A DNA stretch of 64,000 nucleotides from Arthrobacter_N sp051262515 (GTDB lineage Bacteria; Actinomycetota; Actinomycetes; Actinomycetales; Micrococcaceae). The notes beneath the pieces were generated by a model, which had not been told where the DNA came from, did not search any database, and saw only the letters and a list, made by a program, of their open reading frames with translations. Numbering within the stretch: position 1 is the stretch's first letter; the number at the start of each line of letters is the position of its first letter. The translations under genes and the position numbers were made by a program. The stretch is taken from contig NZ_JBIMER010000005.1 in assembly GCF_051262515.1 (NCBI RefSeq), positions 124,001 to 188,000 on the forward strand. The letters run 5' to 3'. This document shows positions 36,594 through 45,173 of this stretch, piece after piece.

Positions 36594-37796
36594 GTGGAGG
36601 ACACCCACCTTGTCTTGATAGAACTGGGCGCAGTGTTCCTCGGACTCGGGCTGCTCGGCCGGCTGGCCGCGCGCATCGGCATGTCCCCCGTCCCCCTCTA
36701 CCTCCTCGGCGGACTCATGGTCGGCCACGGCGGCCTGATCCCGCTCTCCGGCATCCAGGAGTTCGGGCACATCGCCAGCGAACTCGGCGTCGTGCTGCTC
36801 CTGTTGATGCTCGGGCTGGAATACACCGCCAAGGAGCTCGTGACGGGCCTGAAAAGGTCCTGGCTTGCGGGCTTCATGGACCTGGCACTGAATTTCACGC
36901 CCGGGGCGGGACTGGCCCTGCTGCTCGGCTGGGGCTTCACCGGCGCCATGGTCCTCGGCGGCGTCACGTACATCTCCTCCTCCGGGATCGCCGCCAAGGT
37001 CCTGACCGATCTGGGGCGCCTGGGCAACCGCGAGACGCCCGTGGTCCTGTCCATCCTGGTCCTCGAAGACCTCGCCATGGCCGTCTACCTTCCCTTCCTC
37101 ACGGCCACGCTGGCGGGCCTGAGTTTCTGGGGAGGGCTCCGCACGGTGGGCATCGCGCTGCTCGCCGTGACGGTGGTGCTGCTGCTGGCGCTGCGCTTCG
37201 GCGGGGTAGTCTCCCGGCTGGTCCACTCCCACGACCGCGAGAACTTCCTGCTCAAGCTCATCGGAGCGGCGCTGCTCGTGGCCGGCATCGCGGCCGCGCT
37301 CCAGGTCTCCGCCGCGGTCGGCGCGTTCCTGCTGGGCATCGCGATCTCCGGGTCCACCGCGCACTCGGCGACGAAGGTGCTCGAGCCCCTGCGCGATCTC
37401 TTCGCCGCCATGTTCTTCGTGGTGTTCGGCATCAACACCGACCCTTCAACGATTCCGCCGGTGTTGCTCCTCGCCCTGGCCCTTGCGGTGTTGACCGCCG
37501 CCACGAAGGTGGTGACGGGTGCCTGGGCCGCGAAGCGAGCCGGCATCGCCCTTCCCGGCCGGATCCGGGCCGGCACCGCGCTGATCGCCCGCGGCGAGTT
37601 CTCGATCATCATCGCCGGGCTGGCCGTCGCCTCGGGCGCCGTCGGCACGGAGTTGGCCGCGCTCGCGACCACGTACGTGATGCTGCTGGCCGTCTTCGGG
37701 CCCATCGCCGCGCGCTACGCCGAGCCGCTGGTCCGGACGCTCACCGGCAGGCGCCGCGGCAAGGAGCCGACCCCAGAGGCCTCGCCCGCCGGATAG
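36594..37796 (+). CDS. CPA2 family K+/H+ (cation:proton) antiporter
   Basis: 400-residue membrane protein with about 12 helices. Blocks: LLLLMLGLEYTAKEL, GGVTYISSSGIAAKVLTDLG, LSILVLEDLAMAVYLPFL (the charged residue pair of the transport site) and RAGTALIARGEFSIIIAG. No C-terminal TrkA-N domain is fused; the separate TrkA-C subunit upstream replaces it, as in KhtTU-type systems. GTG start at 36594. Confidence 0.92.
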   Translation: MEDTHLVLIELGAVFLGLGLLGRLAARIGMSPVPLYLLGGLMVGHGGLIPLSGIQEFGHIASELGVVLLLLMLGLEYTAKELVTGLKRSWLAGFMDLALNFTPGAGLALLLGWGFTGAMVLGGVTYISSSGIAAKVLTDLGRLGNRETPVVLSILVLEDLAMAVYLPFLTATLAGLSFWGGLRTVGIALLAVTVVLLLALRFGGVVSRLVHSHDRENFLLKLIGAALLVAGIAAALQVSAAVGAFLLGIAISGSTAHSATKVLEPLRDLFAAMFFVVFGINTDPSTIPPVLLLALALAVLTAATKVVTGAWAAKRAGIALPGRIRAGTALIARGEFSIIIAGLAVASGAVGTELAALATTYVMLLAVFGPIAARYAEPLVRTLTGRRRGKEPTPEASPAG

Positions 37797-37907
37797 TCCC
37801 CCGGTGGCCGACGGCCCTCCGGTCGCGGGGTCCCGGTGGCACAAACCCGTCCCCGACGTGGGATATGATGGAATGCGCCCGCGGTACGAACGGACTTGCG
37901 GGCGTTT

Positions 37908-37978
37908 GCGGGCGTAGCTCAATGGTAGAGCGCCAGCTTCCCAAGCTGGACACGCGGGTTCGATTCCCGTCGCCCGCT
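37908..37978 (+). tRNA. tRNA-Gly (anticodon CCC)
   Basis: 71 bases forming a complete cloverleaf. The acceptor stem is GCGGGCG/CGCCCGC. The D arm reads GCTC-AATGGTA-GAGC. The anticodon stem CCAGC/GCTGG encloses loop TTCCCAA with anticodon CCC. The T arm reads CGGG-TTCGATT-CCCG. CCA is not encoded. It reads the GGG codon. Confidence 0.97.
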
Positions 37979-38035
37979 CTCTTTGTGCCCAAACCGCCCC
38001 GCGGCCACCTGCCCCCGGCGTAGACTGGAGTCGCC

Positions 38036-38467
38036 ATGAGACGAACCATGTTCAAGTCCAAGATCCACCGCGCCACGGTCACGCACGCCGATCTGCACTA
38101 CGTCGGTTCCGTCACGGTCGACCTCGATCTGCTCGAGGCCGCGGACATCCTCCCCGGCGAACTCGTCAGCATCGTCGACGTCACCAACGGCGCCCGCCTG
38201 GAGACCTACACGATCGCCGGCGAGCGCGGCAGCGGCGTGATCGGCATCAACGGCGCGGCGGCGCACCTGGTGAAGCCCGGAGACACCGTCATCCTCATCA
38301 GCTACGCGGAAATGGACACGGCGGAGGCCCGCGAATACCTGCCGAGCATCGTCCACGTCGACGCCGAGAACCGCATGATCGAGCTCGGCAACGATCCGGC
38401 CGAGGCCGTCGGCGACGACCTCTCCAGCCCGCCCTTGTCGCTGGTCGACAACGGCCGCTTCGCCTAG
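38036..38467 (+). CDS. panD: Aspartate 1-decarboxylase proenzyme
   Basis: Makes beta-alanine for pantothenate and coenzyme A, 143 residues. The pyruvoyl precursor cleavage site is Gly24-Ser25 in HYVGSVTVD. Conserved blocks MFKSKIHRATVTHADL and GERGSGVIGINGAAAHL are present. It lies shortly after tRNA-Gly and 3 bases before the AEC transporter gene. Other pan genes are not in the window. Confidence 0.95.
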   Translation: MRRTMFKSKIHRATVTHADLHYVGSVTVDLDLLEAADILPGELVSIVDVTNGARLETYTIAGERGSGVIGINGAAAHLVKPGDTVILISYAEMDTAEAREYLPSIVHVDAENRMIELGNDPAEAVGDDLSSPPLSLVDNGRFA

Positions 38468-38470
38468 CCC

Positions 38471-39397
38471 TTGATCGGGGTCCTTTCCGGTTTCGCCGTC
38501 GTCTGGACCGTGATCGCCGTCGGATACGGCGTGGGACGGTCCGGGATCCTGGGGCCGCACGGGCGCTTCGTCCTGAACCGGCTGACCTTCTTCGTCGCCA
38601 GCCCCGCGCTCCTCTTCACCACCGTCGCCGGCTCCGATCCCGCCGCCGTCCTCGGCCCCATGCTCGGGGTCGCCCTCTGCAGCGCCGTCGTCGTCGCCGC
38701 GCTCTACCTCCTCGCCACGGGCTGGTGGCTCAGGCGCGTCCGCTCCGAGGCGCTGATCGGCGCGATGAGCGCCTCGACCGTGAACTCGGCCAACCTCGGC
38801 ATGCCGATCGCCGCGTACGTGCTCGGCGACATCTCCTACGCGGCGCCCGTGATCCTGTTCCAACTCGCGCTCTTCAGCCCCGTGCTCCTGGCCCTGCTCG
38901 ACGCCTCGACCACCCGGCACCGCACCACGGTGGTCTCGATGGCCGTCCAGACGGCGCGCAACCCGATGATCATCGGCTCGCTCCTCGGGCTGGCGTTCGC
39001 GGTCTTCGGCTGGACGCTCCCGCAGCAGCTGGCGGAACCCGTGGAGCTCATCGCCGGGGCGTCCATTCCCGCCATGCTGATCGCGTTCGGCATCTCCCTC
39101 GTGGGGTCCCGGCCGTTGGAGCGCGTGTCAGCCCGCCGCGCCGACGTCCTGGTGGCCTCCGGCCTGAAGCTCTTCGTCCAGCCGGCGCTGGCGTGGGCCA
39201 TCGGCACGTGGGTCTTCGGCTTGCAGGACGCGGAACTGTTCGCCGTCGTCGTGATGGCCGCCCTGCCGACCGCCCAAAACGTGTTCGTGACCGCGTCCCG
39301 CTACGAACGCGGCGTGGTGGTCGCCAAGGACACGGTCCTGGTCACCACCATCGTCGCCGTGCCCGCCATGATGCTGGTTCCCCTGCTGCTCGCCTGA
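38471..39397 (+). CDS. AEC family (auxin efflux carrier-like) transporter
   Basis: 308 residues with about ten helices. Family features: the N-terminal YGVGRSGILG, LNRLTFFVASPALLF and the central STVNSANLGMPIAAYVLGD block. Bacterial members move organic acids such as malate or malonate. TTG start at 38471, directly after panD, so co-transcription is likely. A link to pantothenate is not established. Confidence 0.88.
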   Translation: MIGVLSGFAVVWTVIAVGYGVGRSGILGPHGRFVLNRLTFFVASPALLFTTVAGSDPAAVLGPMLGVALCSAVVVAALYLLATGWWLRRVRSEALIGAMSASTVNSANLGMPIAAYVLGDISYAAPVILFQLALFSPVLLALLDASTTRHRTTVVSMAVQTARNPMIIGSLLGLAFAVFGWTLPQQLAEPVELIAGASIPAMLIAFGISLVGSRPLERVSARRADVLVASGLKLFVQPALAWAIGTWVFGLQDAELFAVVVMAALPTAQNVFVTASRYERGVVVAKDTVLVTTIVAVPAMMLVPLLLA

Positions 39398-39490
39398 CGG
39401 AATAACGCGCCTCGGGACGGCGTTGATCCTGCTGGCTTGAACACTGTTGCCGGGCTCGCCCCGGTCCCGCACCGAACCGAAGGATCCCCC

Positions 39491-40324
39491 ATGAAGCGAC
39501 GCTCGCTCCCCCTCGCCGCCGCCGCACTCGCCGTCGTCCTCGCCGCCGCGGGATGCGGCTCCACGGCGCCGGACGCCGGTTCCGCCGGATCGGATGCCCC
39601 GTCCGGTTCCGCCACGGGCCTGACGCTGCAGCAGATCCAGGACGAGGGCGTGCTGACCGTCGGCACCGAGGGCACCTACAAGCCGTTTTCCTTCCACGAG
39701 GGCGGCACCGGCGCGCTGACCGGGTACGACGTCGAGGTCGTCACCGCCGTGGCGGACAAGCTCGGCGTAGAGGTCGAATTCCAGGAAACGCAGTGGGACG
39801 CGATCTTCGCCGGGCTGGAGTCCGGCCGCTTCGACACGATCGCGAACCAGGTGTCCATCACCGACGAGCGCAAGGAGGCGTACGACTTCTCCACGCCGTA
39901 CACGGTGAGCACCGGCGTCGTCGTGACGGCGGCGGACAACAGCGAGATCGCCTCCTTCGAGGACCTCGACGGCAAGACCACCGCGCAGTCGCTCACCAGC
40001 AACTGGAAGGATCTGGCGGAGGAGAGCGGCGCCAAGGTCGAGGCCGTCGAGGGCTGGGCGCAGTCGGTGACGCTGCTGGAGCAGGGCCGCGTGGACGCCA
40101 CGATCAACGACAAGCTCACGTACCTCGATTACCAGAACACCAGGAACAACGCGAACATCAAGATCGCCGCCGAGACGGAGGACCAGTCGCTGTCAGCGCT
40201 GGCCTTCCCGAAGGGTAGCGAGGACCTGGTCGCCGCCGTCGACTCGGCGCTGGAGGAACTCTCCGCGGACGGCGCCCTGGCGGAGATCTCCGAAAAGTAC
40301 TTCGGCGCCGACGTGACCAAGTAG
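39491..40324 (+). CDS. Amino acid ABC transporter substrate-binding lipoprotein
   Basis: 277 residues with lipobox LAAAGC, so Cys22 is the lipid anchor. Then a family-3 periplasmic binding domain: VLTVGTEGTYKPFSF, GYDVEVVTAVADKLG, DAIFAGLESGRFDTIANQVSIT. This pattern is close to cystine or glutamine binding proteins (TcyA/FliY type). The ATG at 39491 has AAGGA 7 bases upstream. First gene of a three-gene importer operon. Confidence 0.93.
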   Translation: MKRRSLPLAAAALAVVLAAAGCGSTAPDAGSAGSDAPSGSATGLTLQQIQDEGVLTVGTEGTYKPFSFHEGGTGALTGYDVEVVTAVADKLGVEVEFQETQWDAIFAGLESGRFDTIANQVSITDERKEAYDFSTPYTVSTGVVVTAADNSEIASFEDLDGKTTAQSLTSNWKDLAEESGAKVEAVEGWAQSVTLLEQGRVDATINDKLTYLDYQNTRNNANIKIAAETEDQSLSALAFPKGSEDLVAAVDSALEELSADGALAEISEKYFGADVTK

Positions 40325-40362
40325 CGGATGGCCGCCTCCCGCCGCCCCGGTAGCCTGTGCCC

Positions 40363-41028
40363 ATGAGTATCGACTGGCAGCTGTTCCTGGACTCGCTGTG
40401 GCCGATCGTGCTGGGTGGACTCACCGGGACCATTCCGCTCTCGCTGGTGAGCTTCGTGATCGGCCTGTCCATCGCGCTGGTCGTCGCGCTGATGCGGATC
40501 GGCCGGAACCCGGTGCTCTCGTGGATCGGGCGGGCCTACGTCTCCGTCATCCGAGGCACGCCGCTGCTGGTGCAGCTGTTCGTGATCTTCTACGGGTTGC
40601 CCTCCATCGGCGTGACGCTGGATCCCTGGCCCAGCGCGGTCATCGCGTTCTCGCTGAACGTGGGCGGCTACGCGGCGGAGATCATCCGCGCCGCGATCCT
40701 CTCCGTGCCGCGCGGCCAGTGGGAGGCCGGGTACACGATCGGCATGTCGCGGACGCTTTCGCTGCGGCGGCTGATCCTGCCTCAGGCCGCGCGCGTATCC
40801 GTTCCGCCGCTGTCAAACACGTTCATCTCGCTGGTCAAGGACACGTCCCTGGCGTCGTTGATCCTGGTCACGGAGCTGTTCCGCCGGGCCCAGGAGGTGG
40901 CGGCGTTCAGCCAGGAGTTCATGCTGCTCTACGTCGAGGCCGCGCTGGTCTACTGGGTGTTCTGCCTGGTGCTCTCCGCGGGCCAGGCCAAGATCGAGGA
41001 AAGGCTGGACCGCTATGTCGCCCACTGA
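40363..41028 (+). CDS. Amino acid ABC transporter permease
   Basis: 221 residues of the HisM/TcyL type. The coupling motif EAGYTIGMSRTLSLRRLILPQA contacts the ATPase. VIRGTPLLVQLFVIFYGLP is typical of polar amino acid permeases. The ATG at 40363 is preferred, with a GTG two codons earlier possible. It overlaps the ATPase gene by 14 bases. Confidence 0.93.
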   Translation: MSIDWQLFLDSLWPIVLGGLTGTIPLSLVSFVIGLSIALVVALMRIGRNPVLSWIGRAYVSVIRGTPLLVQLFVIFYGLPSIGVTLDPWPSAVIAFSLNVGGYAAEIIRAAILSVPRGQWEAGYTIGMSRTLSLRRLILPQAARVSVPPLSNTFISLVKDTSLASLILVTELFRRAQEVAAFSQEFMLLYVEAALVYWVFCLVLSAGQAKIEERLDRYVAH

Positions 41029-41779
41029 GCCGCTGCTCTCCGCGAGCGGAATCCGCAAGTCGTTCGGGGACAACGAGGTGCTGAGGTCCATAGACCTCTC
41101 GGTCGCCCAGGGCCAGGTGCTCGCGCTCATTGGTCCTTCCGGCTCCGGCAAGACCACGGTCCTGCGCTGCCTCAACGGCCTCGAAACGCCCGACGCCGGA
41201 ACGGTCGCCTTCGCGGGCGGACCCTCCGTGGCGTTCGGTCCCAAGACCACCCGGGCCCAGGCGCAGGCGTTGCGGACCCGGAGCGCCATGGTCTTCCAGG
41301 GCTACAACCTGTTCCCCCACAAGACCGTGATCCAGAACGTGATCGAGGGGCCGGTGCAGGTCCAGCGCCGGCCCAAGGCGGAGGCCGTGTCCGACGCCGA
41401 GGCGCTCCTGGAGCGCGTCGGGCTCGCCGAGAAGCGCGACCAGTACCCGCACCAGCTTTCGGGCGGACAGCAGCAGCGCGTGGGAATCGTGCGCGCGCTG
41501 GCGCTGAAGCCGTCGCTGCTGCTTTTCGACGAGCCGACGTCGGCCCTGGACCCCGAGCTCGTCGGCGACGTGCTGACGGTGATCAAGGAACTCGCCGAGG
41601 AGGGCTGGACCATGGTGATGGTCACCCACGAGCTAGCGTTCGCGCGCGAGGTCGCGGACGAGGTGGTGTTCATGGACGGCGGCGTCGTGGTCGAGCGCGG
41701 GCACCCGGACCGGGTCCTGCGCGACCCCGCCCAGGAACGGACCCGGCAGTTCGTGCACCGCCTGCTCAACCCCTTCTGA
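41015..41779 (+). CDS. Amino acid ABC transporter ATP-binding protein
   Basis: 254 residues. Walker A GPSGSGKTT at about 42-50, Q-loop MVFQGYNLFPH, signature LSGGQQQR, Walker B LLLFDEPTSALDPE, and the switch His in VTHE. It powers import by the preceding permease. Cystine is the best substrate guess from similarity; no regulatory site for sulfur control was seen. Confidence 0.94.
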   Translation: MSPTEPLLSASGIRKSFGDNEVLRSIDLSVAQGQVLALIGPSGSGKTTVLRCLNGLETPDAGTVAFAGGPSVAFGPKTTRAQAQALRTRSAMVFQGYNLFPHKTVIQNVIEGPVQVQRRPKAEAVSDAEALLERVGLAEKRDQYPHQLSGGQQQRVGIVRALALKPSLLLFDEPTSALDPELVGDVLTVIKELAEEGWTMVMVTHELAFAREVADEVVFMDGGVVVERGHPDRVLRDPAQERTRQFVHRLLNPF

Positions 41780-41863
41780 GGCCAGCCCGTACCGCCGCAC
41801 GCCCCATGAAGGACGGCTACTGTCCTGGGTCGGGAGAAGGTCGGGATTTCTCGCCGAATCGTT

Positions 41864-41894
41864 TATTTCGTACTACACTGTGAAGTACGAAATA
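41864..41894. promoter_or_regulatory. Perfect 11-bp inverted repeat before a toxin-antitoxin-like pair
   Basis: Arms TATTTCGTACT and AGTACGAAATA are exact complements around a 9-base spacer, ACACTGTGA. TACACT inside it is a good -10 hexamer. It ends 16 bases before the GTG of the next gene, so a protein binding here would block that promoter. Autoregulation by the RHH protein encoded at 42174 is the likely explanation. Confidence 0.75.
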
Positions 41895-41910
41895 CGCAGA
41901 GGAGTGGTTT

Positions 41911-42168
41911 GTGCGGGTTCGGGTGCATCCTAGGGTCTCTGCCAAACGTCCTGAGATCACCAATGAAGACGTGGGAGCTGCGTTCGAGGGAGCGTTACGT
42001 TCCCGTGGGCGAGCTACAAATCCGATCCAGTGGGTCGGCGTGGGCGTGGACCGCCGGGGCCGTCTGTTGGAGTTCATTGCGGTGGAAGACGAGCCGGGCG
42101 GGTGGCTGGTCTTCCACGCGATGATCGCGACACAGAAGGTCCTCAACGAAGTTGGTTTGAGAAGGTGA
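41911..42168 (+). CDS. Putative small toxin of a type II toxin-antitoxin-like pair
   Basis: 85 residues, basic, with mixed strands and helices: RVHPRVSAKRPEITNEDVG, then QWVGVGVDRRGRLLEFIAV, then WLVFHAMIATQKVLNEVGL. The terminal AT-rich-helix pattern is reminiscent of BrnT/HigB-size toxins, but no family was firmly recognised. GTG start at 41911 with AGAGGAG 6 bases upstream. It lies 5 bases before an RHH protein gene and behind a perfect palindrome. The operon layout, not the sequence, is the main support. Confidence 0.6.
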   Translation: MRVRVHPRVSAKRPEITNEDVGAAFEGALRSRGRATNPIQWVGVGVDRRGRLLEFIAVEDEPGGWLVFHAMIATQKVLNEVGLRR

Positions 42169-42173
42169 ACTAG

Positions 42174-42437
42174 ATGAGCAAGCACACAGCGGTCGGCGGT
42201 AAGAACTTCACGGATGCGGACATCGAGGCTTGGGCTGCTGAAGCGGAGTCCGAGCAGGGTTACACCGGCGGTCATATCGGTCCGCCCACTCCCGGGCGGC
42301 CAGTCAGCGTGGGAGCCGAAGCTCGTCCCTTTACCTTGCGCTTGGATGCTCAAAGGCGAGCCAAGCTCACTAAAGCGGCAGAGGAACAGCACGTCACGGT
42401 TTCCCAACTCATGCGTGGGCTCATCGATTCCCTCTGA
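42174..42437 (+). CDS. Ribbon-helix-helix antitoxin-like protein
   Basis: 87 residues. The C-terminal 38 residues form an RHH/CopG-type unit (ARPFTLRLDAQRRAKLTKAA, then HVTVSQLMRGLIDSL). The N-terminal half is acidic and probably flexible (DADIEAWAAEAESEQG), suited to wrapping the partner. The domain order is unusual for small RHH antitoxins, in which DNA binding is often N-terminal; BrnA-like antitoxins share this C-terminal arrangement. It probably represses its operon through the palindrome at 41864. Confidence 0.65.
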   Translation: MSKHTAVGGKNFTDADIEAWAAEAESEQGYTGGHIGPPTPGRPVSVGAEARPFTLRLDAQRRAKLTKAAEEQHVTVSQLMRGLIDSL

Positions 42438-42454
42438 GTCCTGTGTGCGGCCAG

Positions 42455-43675
42455 TCAAGCCCCGATGCCGGCCACCACGGGACCGAGGACGCGCACCTTC
42501 TCCAGCGCGTCGGCCAGGTCCCGCCGGAGGTCCTCGACGTCCTCCACCCCAACGGAGAGCCGGACCAGGTCCGTGGGCACGGCCAGTTCGGTCCCCCGGA
42601 CGGACGCGTGCGTCATCTCCGAGGAATAGCAGACCAGCGATTCGACCCCGCCCAGGCTCACGGACAGCCCGAACAGCCGGGTGGATTCCGCGAAGGCGCG
42701 CGCCTGGCGCTCCCCGCCGGCGAACCGCACCGAGACGATCCCGCCGAACCCCGACATCTGCCGCGCGGCGAGTTCGTGGCCGGGATGCCCGGGCAGGCCC
42801 GGGTAGAGCACCTCGGCGATGCCCGGCTGCTCCCCCAGCCACTCGGCGAGGTCCTGCGCGTTGGAGCAATGCCGTTCCATGCGCAGCCCCAGGGTCTTGA
42901 GTCCCCGGGCGGCCAGATAGCAGTCCTGCGGGCCGGCGACGGCGCCGGCGGCGAACTGCTGGTAGCCGATGCTCTCGGCGAGCGCCTTCCCGCGGTGGGA
43001 CCTCTCGGCCACGACGACGGCGCCGCCCAGGACGTCGGAGTGCCCGCCGATGTACTTCGTGGTCGAATGCACCACGACGTCGGCGCCCAGGTCCAGCGGC
43101 CGCTGGAGGTAGGGGGACGCGAAGGTGTTGTCCACGACCAGGAGCGCCCCGGCGTCGTGGGCGATCCGCGCCCAGCCGGCGATGTCGGCGATGCCGAGCA
43201 GCGGGTTCGACGGCGTCTCCAGCCACAGGATGGCGGTCCTGCCCGGCCGGACGGCCCCCGCGACCGCCGCGAGATCCGTGGTGTCCACCGCCGTGTTGGC
43301 CACGCCCCAGGGCGCCAGGAGGTGGTTGATCAGACGGTTGGTTCCGCCGTAGCCGTCGCCCCCGAGCACGATGTGGTCGCCGGGCAGCAGCAGGGCGCGC
43401 AGGAGCGCGTCCTCGGCGGCCAGCCCGGAGGCGAACGCGAAGCCGGCCGCCCCGCGCTCGAGGGCCGCCAACTGGGTCTCGAAGCCGTTCCGGGTGGGGT
43501 TGGAGCCGCGGCTGTACTCGTGCCCGGCGCGCAGGACGTTGATGCCGTCCTGGATGAACGTGCTGGTCTGGTAGATCGGCGGGATCACGGCGCCGGTGAG
43601 CGGGTCCGGCTCCTGGCCGGCGTGGATGGCGGTGGTGTTGAAGCCGCGGGCGAGCGGATCGGGCGTCGTCGTCAT
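42455..43675 (-). CDS. metB: Cystathionine gamma-synthase/lyase
   Basis: PLP enzyme of the Cys/Met metabolism family, 406 residues. Seen: YSRGSNPTRNGFETQLAALE, the GGDGYGGTNRL loop, VVDNTFASPYLQ, and the PLP lysine in HSTTKYIGGHSD. It joins O-acyl-homoserine with cysteine, or cleaves cystathionine; sequence alone does not separate the two. It is the last gene of the SAM-riboswitch operon, one base after metY, which favours methionine synthesis. Confidence 0.85.
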   Translation of the reverse strand: MTTTPDPLARGFNTTAIHAGQEPDPLTGAVIPPIYQTSTFIQDGINVLRAGHEYSRGSNPTRNGFETQLAALERGAAGFAFASGLAAEDALLRALLLPGDHIVLGGDGYGGTNRLINHLLAPWGVANTAVDTTDLAAVAGAVRPGRTAILWLETPSNPLLGIADIAGWARIAHDAGALLVVDNTFASPYLQRPLDLGADVVVHSTTKYIGGHSDVLGGAVVVAERSHRGKALAESIGYQQFAAGAVAGPQDCYLAARGLKTLGLRMERHCSNAQDLAEWLGEQPGIAEVLYPGLPGHPGHELAARQMSGFGGIVSVRFAGGERQARAFAESTRLFGLSVSLGGVESLVCYSSEMTHASVRGTELAVPTDLVRLSVGVEDVEDLRRDLADALEKVRVLGPVVAGIGA

Positions 43676-43676
43676 G

Positions 43677-45062
43677 TCAGGCCACCCGTCCCGCGAACGC
43701 CGGCACGCCGACCGGGGCGGCGCCCGGGACGTGTCCGGGCGCGAGCGCCGACAGGGCGGCGTCGAGGTCGGCGATCAGGTCGGCCGGTTCCTCGAGCCCC
43801 ACGGAGATCCGGATGGTGGTCTCGGCGATCCCGGCGGCGGCCCGCTGCTCCGGCGTCAGCCTGCAGTGCGTCATGGCCGCCGGGTGCGCGACGAGCGACC
43901 GCGTGTCTCCGAGGTTCGCCGCCAGGACGAACACGCGCAGGGAATCGATGAAGGGTCCCACCGCCGCCGCGGGCGCCGCGAGGTCGAAGGAGAAAACGGA
44001 TCCGGCGCCCCGGGGAAAGTCGCGCGCGGCGATTGCGGCGCCGACGTTGTCGGGAACGGACGGGTGGTGCACCCGGGCGACGGCAGGGTGCGCGGACAGG
44101 AACCGCGCTATCCGCTCCGTGTTGGACGCGTGCCGGGCGACGCGCAGGCCCAGGGTCTCGATGCCGCGCAGGATCTCCGCGGCGCTGGCCGGGGACAGCG
44201 AGGGGCCGAGGTCGTGCAGGTACTTGCTGCGGGCGAGCGCCAGGTACGCGCCCCGGCCGTGGCGGTCGGCCAGGCTTTCGTTGCCGTAGCGCGCCTTGGG
44301 CGCCGCGAGTTGGGGCCACTTGTCCGGGTGCGCGGCAAAGTCGAAGTTTCCGGAGTCGACGACTGCGCCGGCCAGCGCCGCGCCGTGGCCGCCGAGGAAC
44401 TTGGTGGCGGAGTGCACCACGATGTCCGCGCCGTGTTCGATGGGCCGGTACAGGGCCGGCGTGGCCAGCGTGTTGTCCACGACCACCGGCACACCCGCCC
44501 GGTGCGCGGCCGCGGCGATCGCCCGGAGGTCCGGGAGGGTGGCCAGCGGGTTGGTGATGGATTCGAGCAGGACCGCGCGGGTGTCCGCCGTGATCGCGTC
44601 CGCCCAGGCGCCGGGCACGGCGGGATCGACGAAGTCCACGGTGATGCCGAAGTCGGCGAACGTGTCCGTCAGCAGGTCCACCGTTCCCCCGTACAGCTGC
44701 GAGGAGGCCACGAGGTGCCGGCCGGCGGGGGTGCGCGCGCCGTGTTCGTCCCGCCCGCCCCCGAGGAGGGCCAGGAGGGCGATGGCGACGGCGGACTGGC
44801 CGGTCGCCGTCGCGATGGCGCCGGTCCCCCCTTCCAGGGTGGCGAGGCGCTGCTCCAGCACGGCCACCGTGGGGTTGCCGGTGCGGGTGTAGGTGAAGCC
44901 CGGTTTCCTGAGCGCGAACATCGATCGGGCCGATTCGTAGTCCGGGAACGCGTACGCCGCCGTCTGGTGGATCGGCGGGGCCACGGGGAAATGCGGCCCG
45001 GCCGGCTCGTAGCCGGCGTGGATCTGGTCTGTGGCGGAACAGCCGTGCGCGTTCGTGCTCAT
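43677..45062 (-). CDS. metY: O-acetylhomoserine sulfhydrylase-type PLP enzyme
   Basis: 461 residues, longer than metB, as is usual for O-acetylhomoserine aminocarboxypropyltransferases. Blocks: YTRTGNPTVAVLEQRLATLEGG, SQLYGGTVDLL, VVVDNTLATPALYRP and the PLP lysine in VVHSATKFLGGHG. It makes homocysteine directly from O-acetylhomoserine and sulfide. Its ribosome site (GAAGGAG) follows a strong hairpin that separates it from metE. Confidence 0.87.
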   Translation of the reverse strand: MSTNAHGCSATDQIHAGYEPAGPHFPVAPPIHQTAAYAFPDYESARSMFALRKPGFTYTRTGNPTVAVLEQRLATLEGGTGAIATATGQSAVAIALLALLGGGRDEHGARTPAGRHLVASSQLYGGTVDLLTDTFADFGITVDFVDPAVPGAWADAITADTRAVLLESITNPLATLPDLRAIAAAAHRAGVPVVVDNTLATPALYRPIEHGADIVVHSATKFLGGHGAALAGAVVDSGNFDFAAHPDKWPQLAAPKARYGNESLADRHGRGAYLALARSKYLHDLGPSLSPASAAEILRGIETLGLRVARHASNTERIARFLSAHPAVARVHHPSVPDNVGAAIAARDFPRGAGSVFSFDLAAPAAAVGPFIDSLRVFVLAANLGDTRSLVAHPAAMTHCRLTPEQRAAAGIAETTIRISVGLEEPADLIADLDAALSALAPGHVPGAAPVGVPAFAGRVA

Positions 45063-45093
45063 GGGAAGGGGCTCCTTCGTCAGGGGTGGGGGC

Positions 45094-45122
45094 GGTGCCC
45101 GGCCCGCCAGGGGCCGGGCACC
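45094..45122 (-). other. Perfect 12-bp hairpin between metE and metY
   Basis: Arms GGTGCCCGGCCC and GGGCCGGGCACC with a 5-base loop, in the 111-base gap inside the met operon. There is no T-run after it on the minus strand. It could be a partial terminator, or an RNA-stability stem that fixes the ratio of metF-metE to metY-metB transcript. Confidence 0.6.
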
Positions 45123-45173
45123 GCGGTCTTGCGGTGTTGCGGTGCTGCTGGTGCGCTGGCGCTACCGGTCCGC

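Noticed and set aside
37908..37978. tRNA-Gly as attachment site for the 33-36 kb patch
   Set aside because: The tRNA is about 1.8 kb from the patch, separated by conserved antiporter genes, and no repeat of its 3' end was seen near 33 kb.
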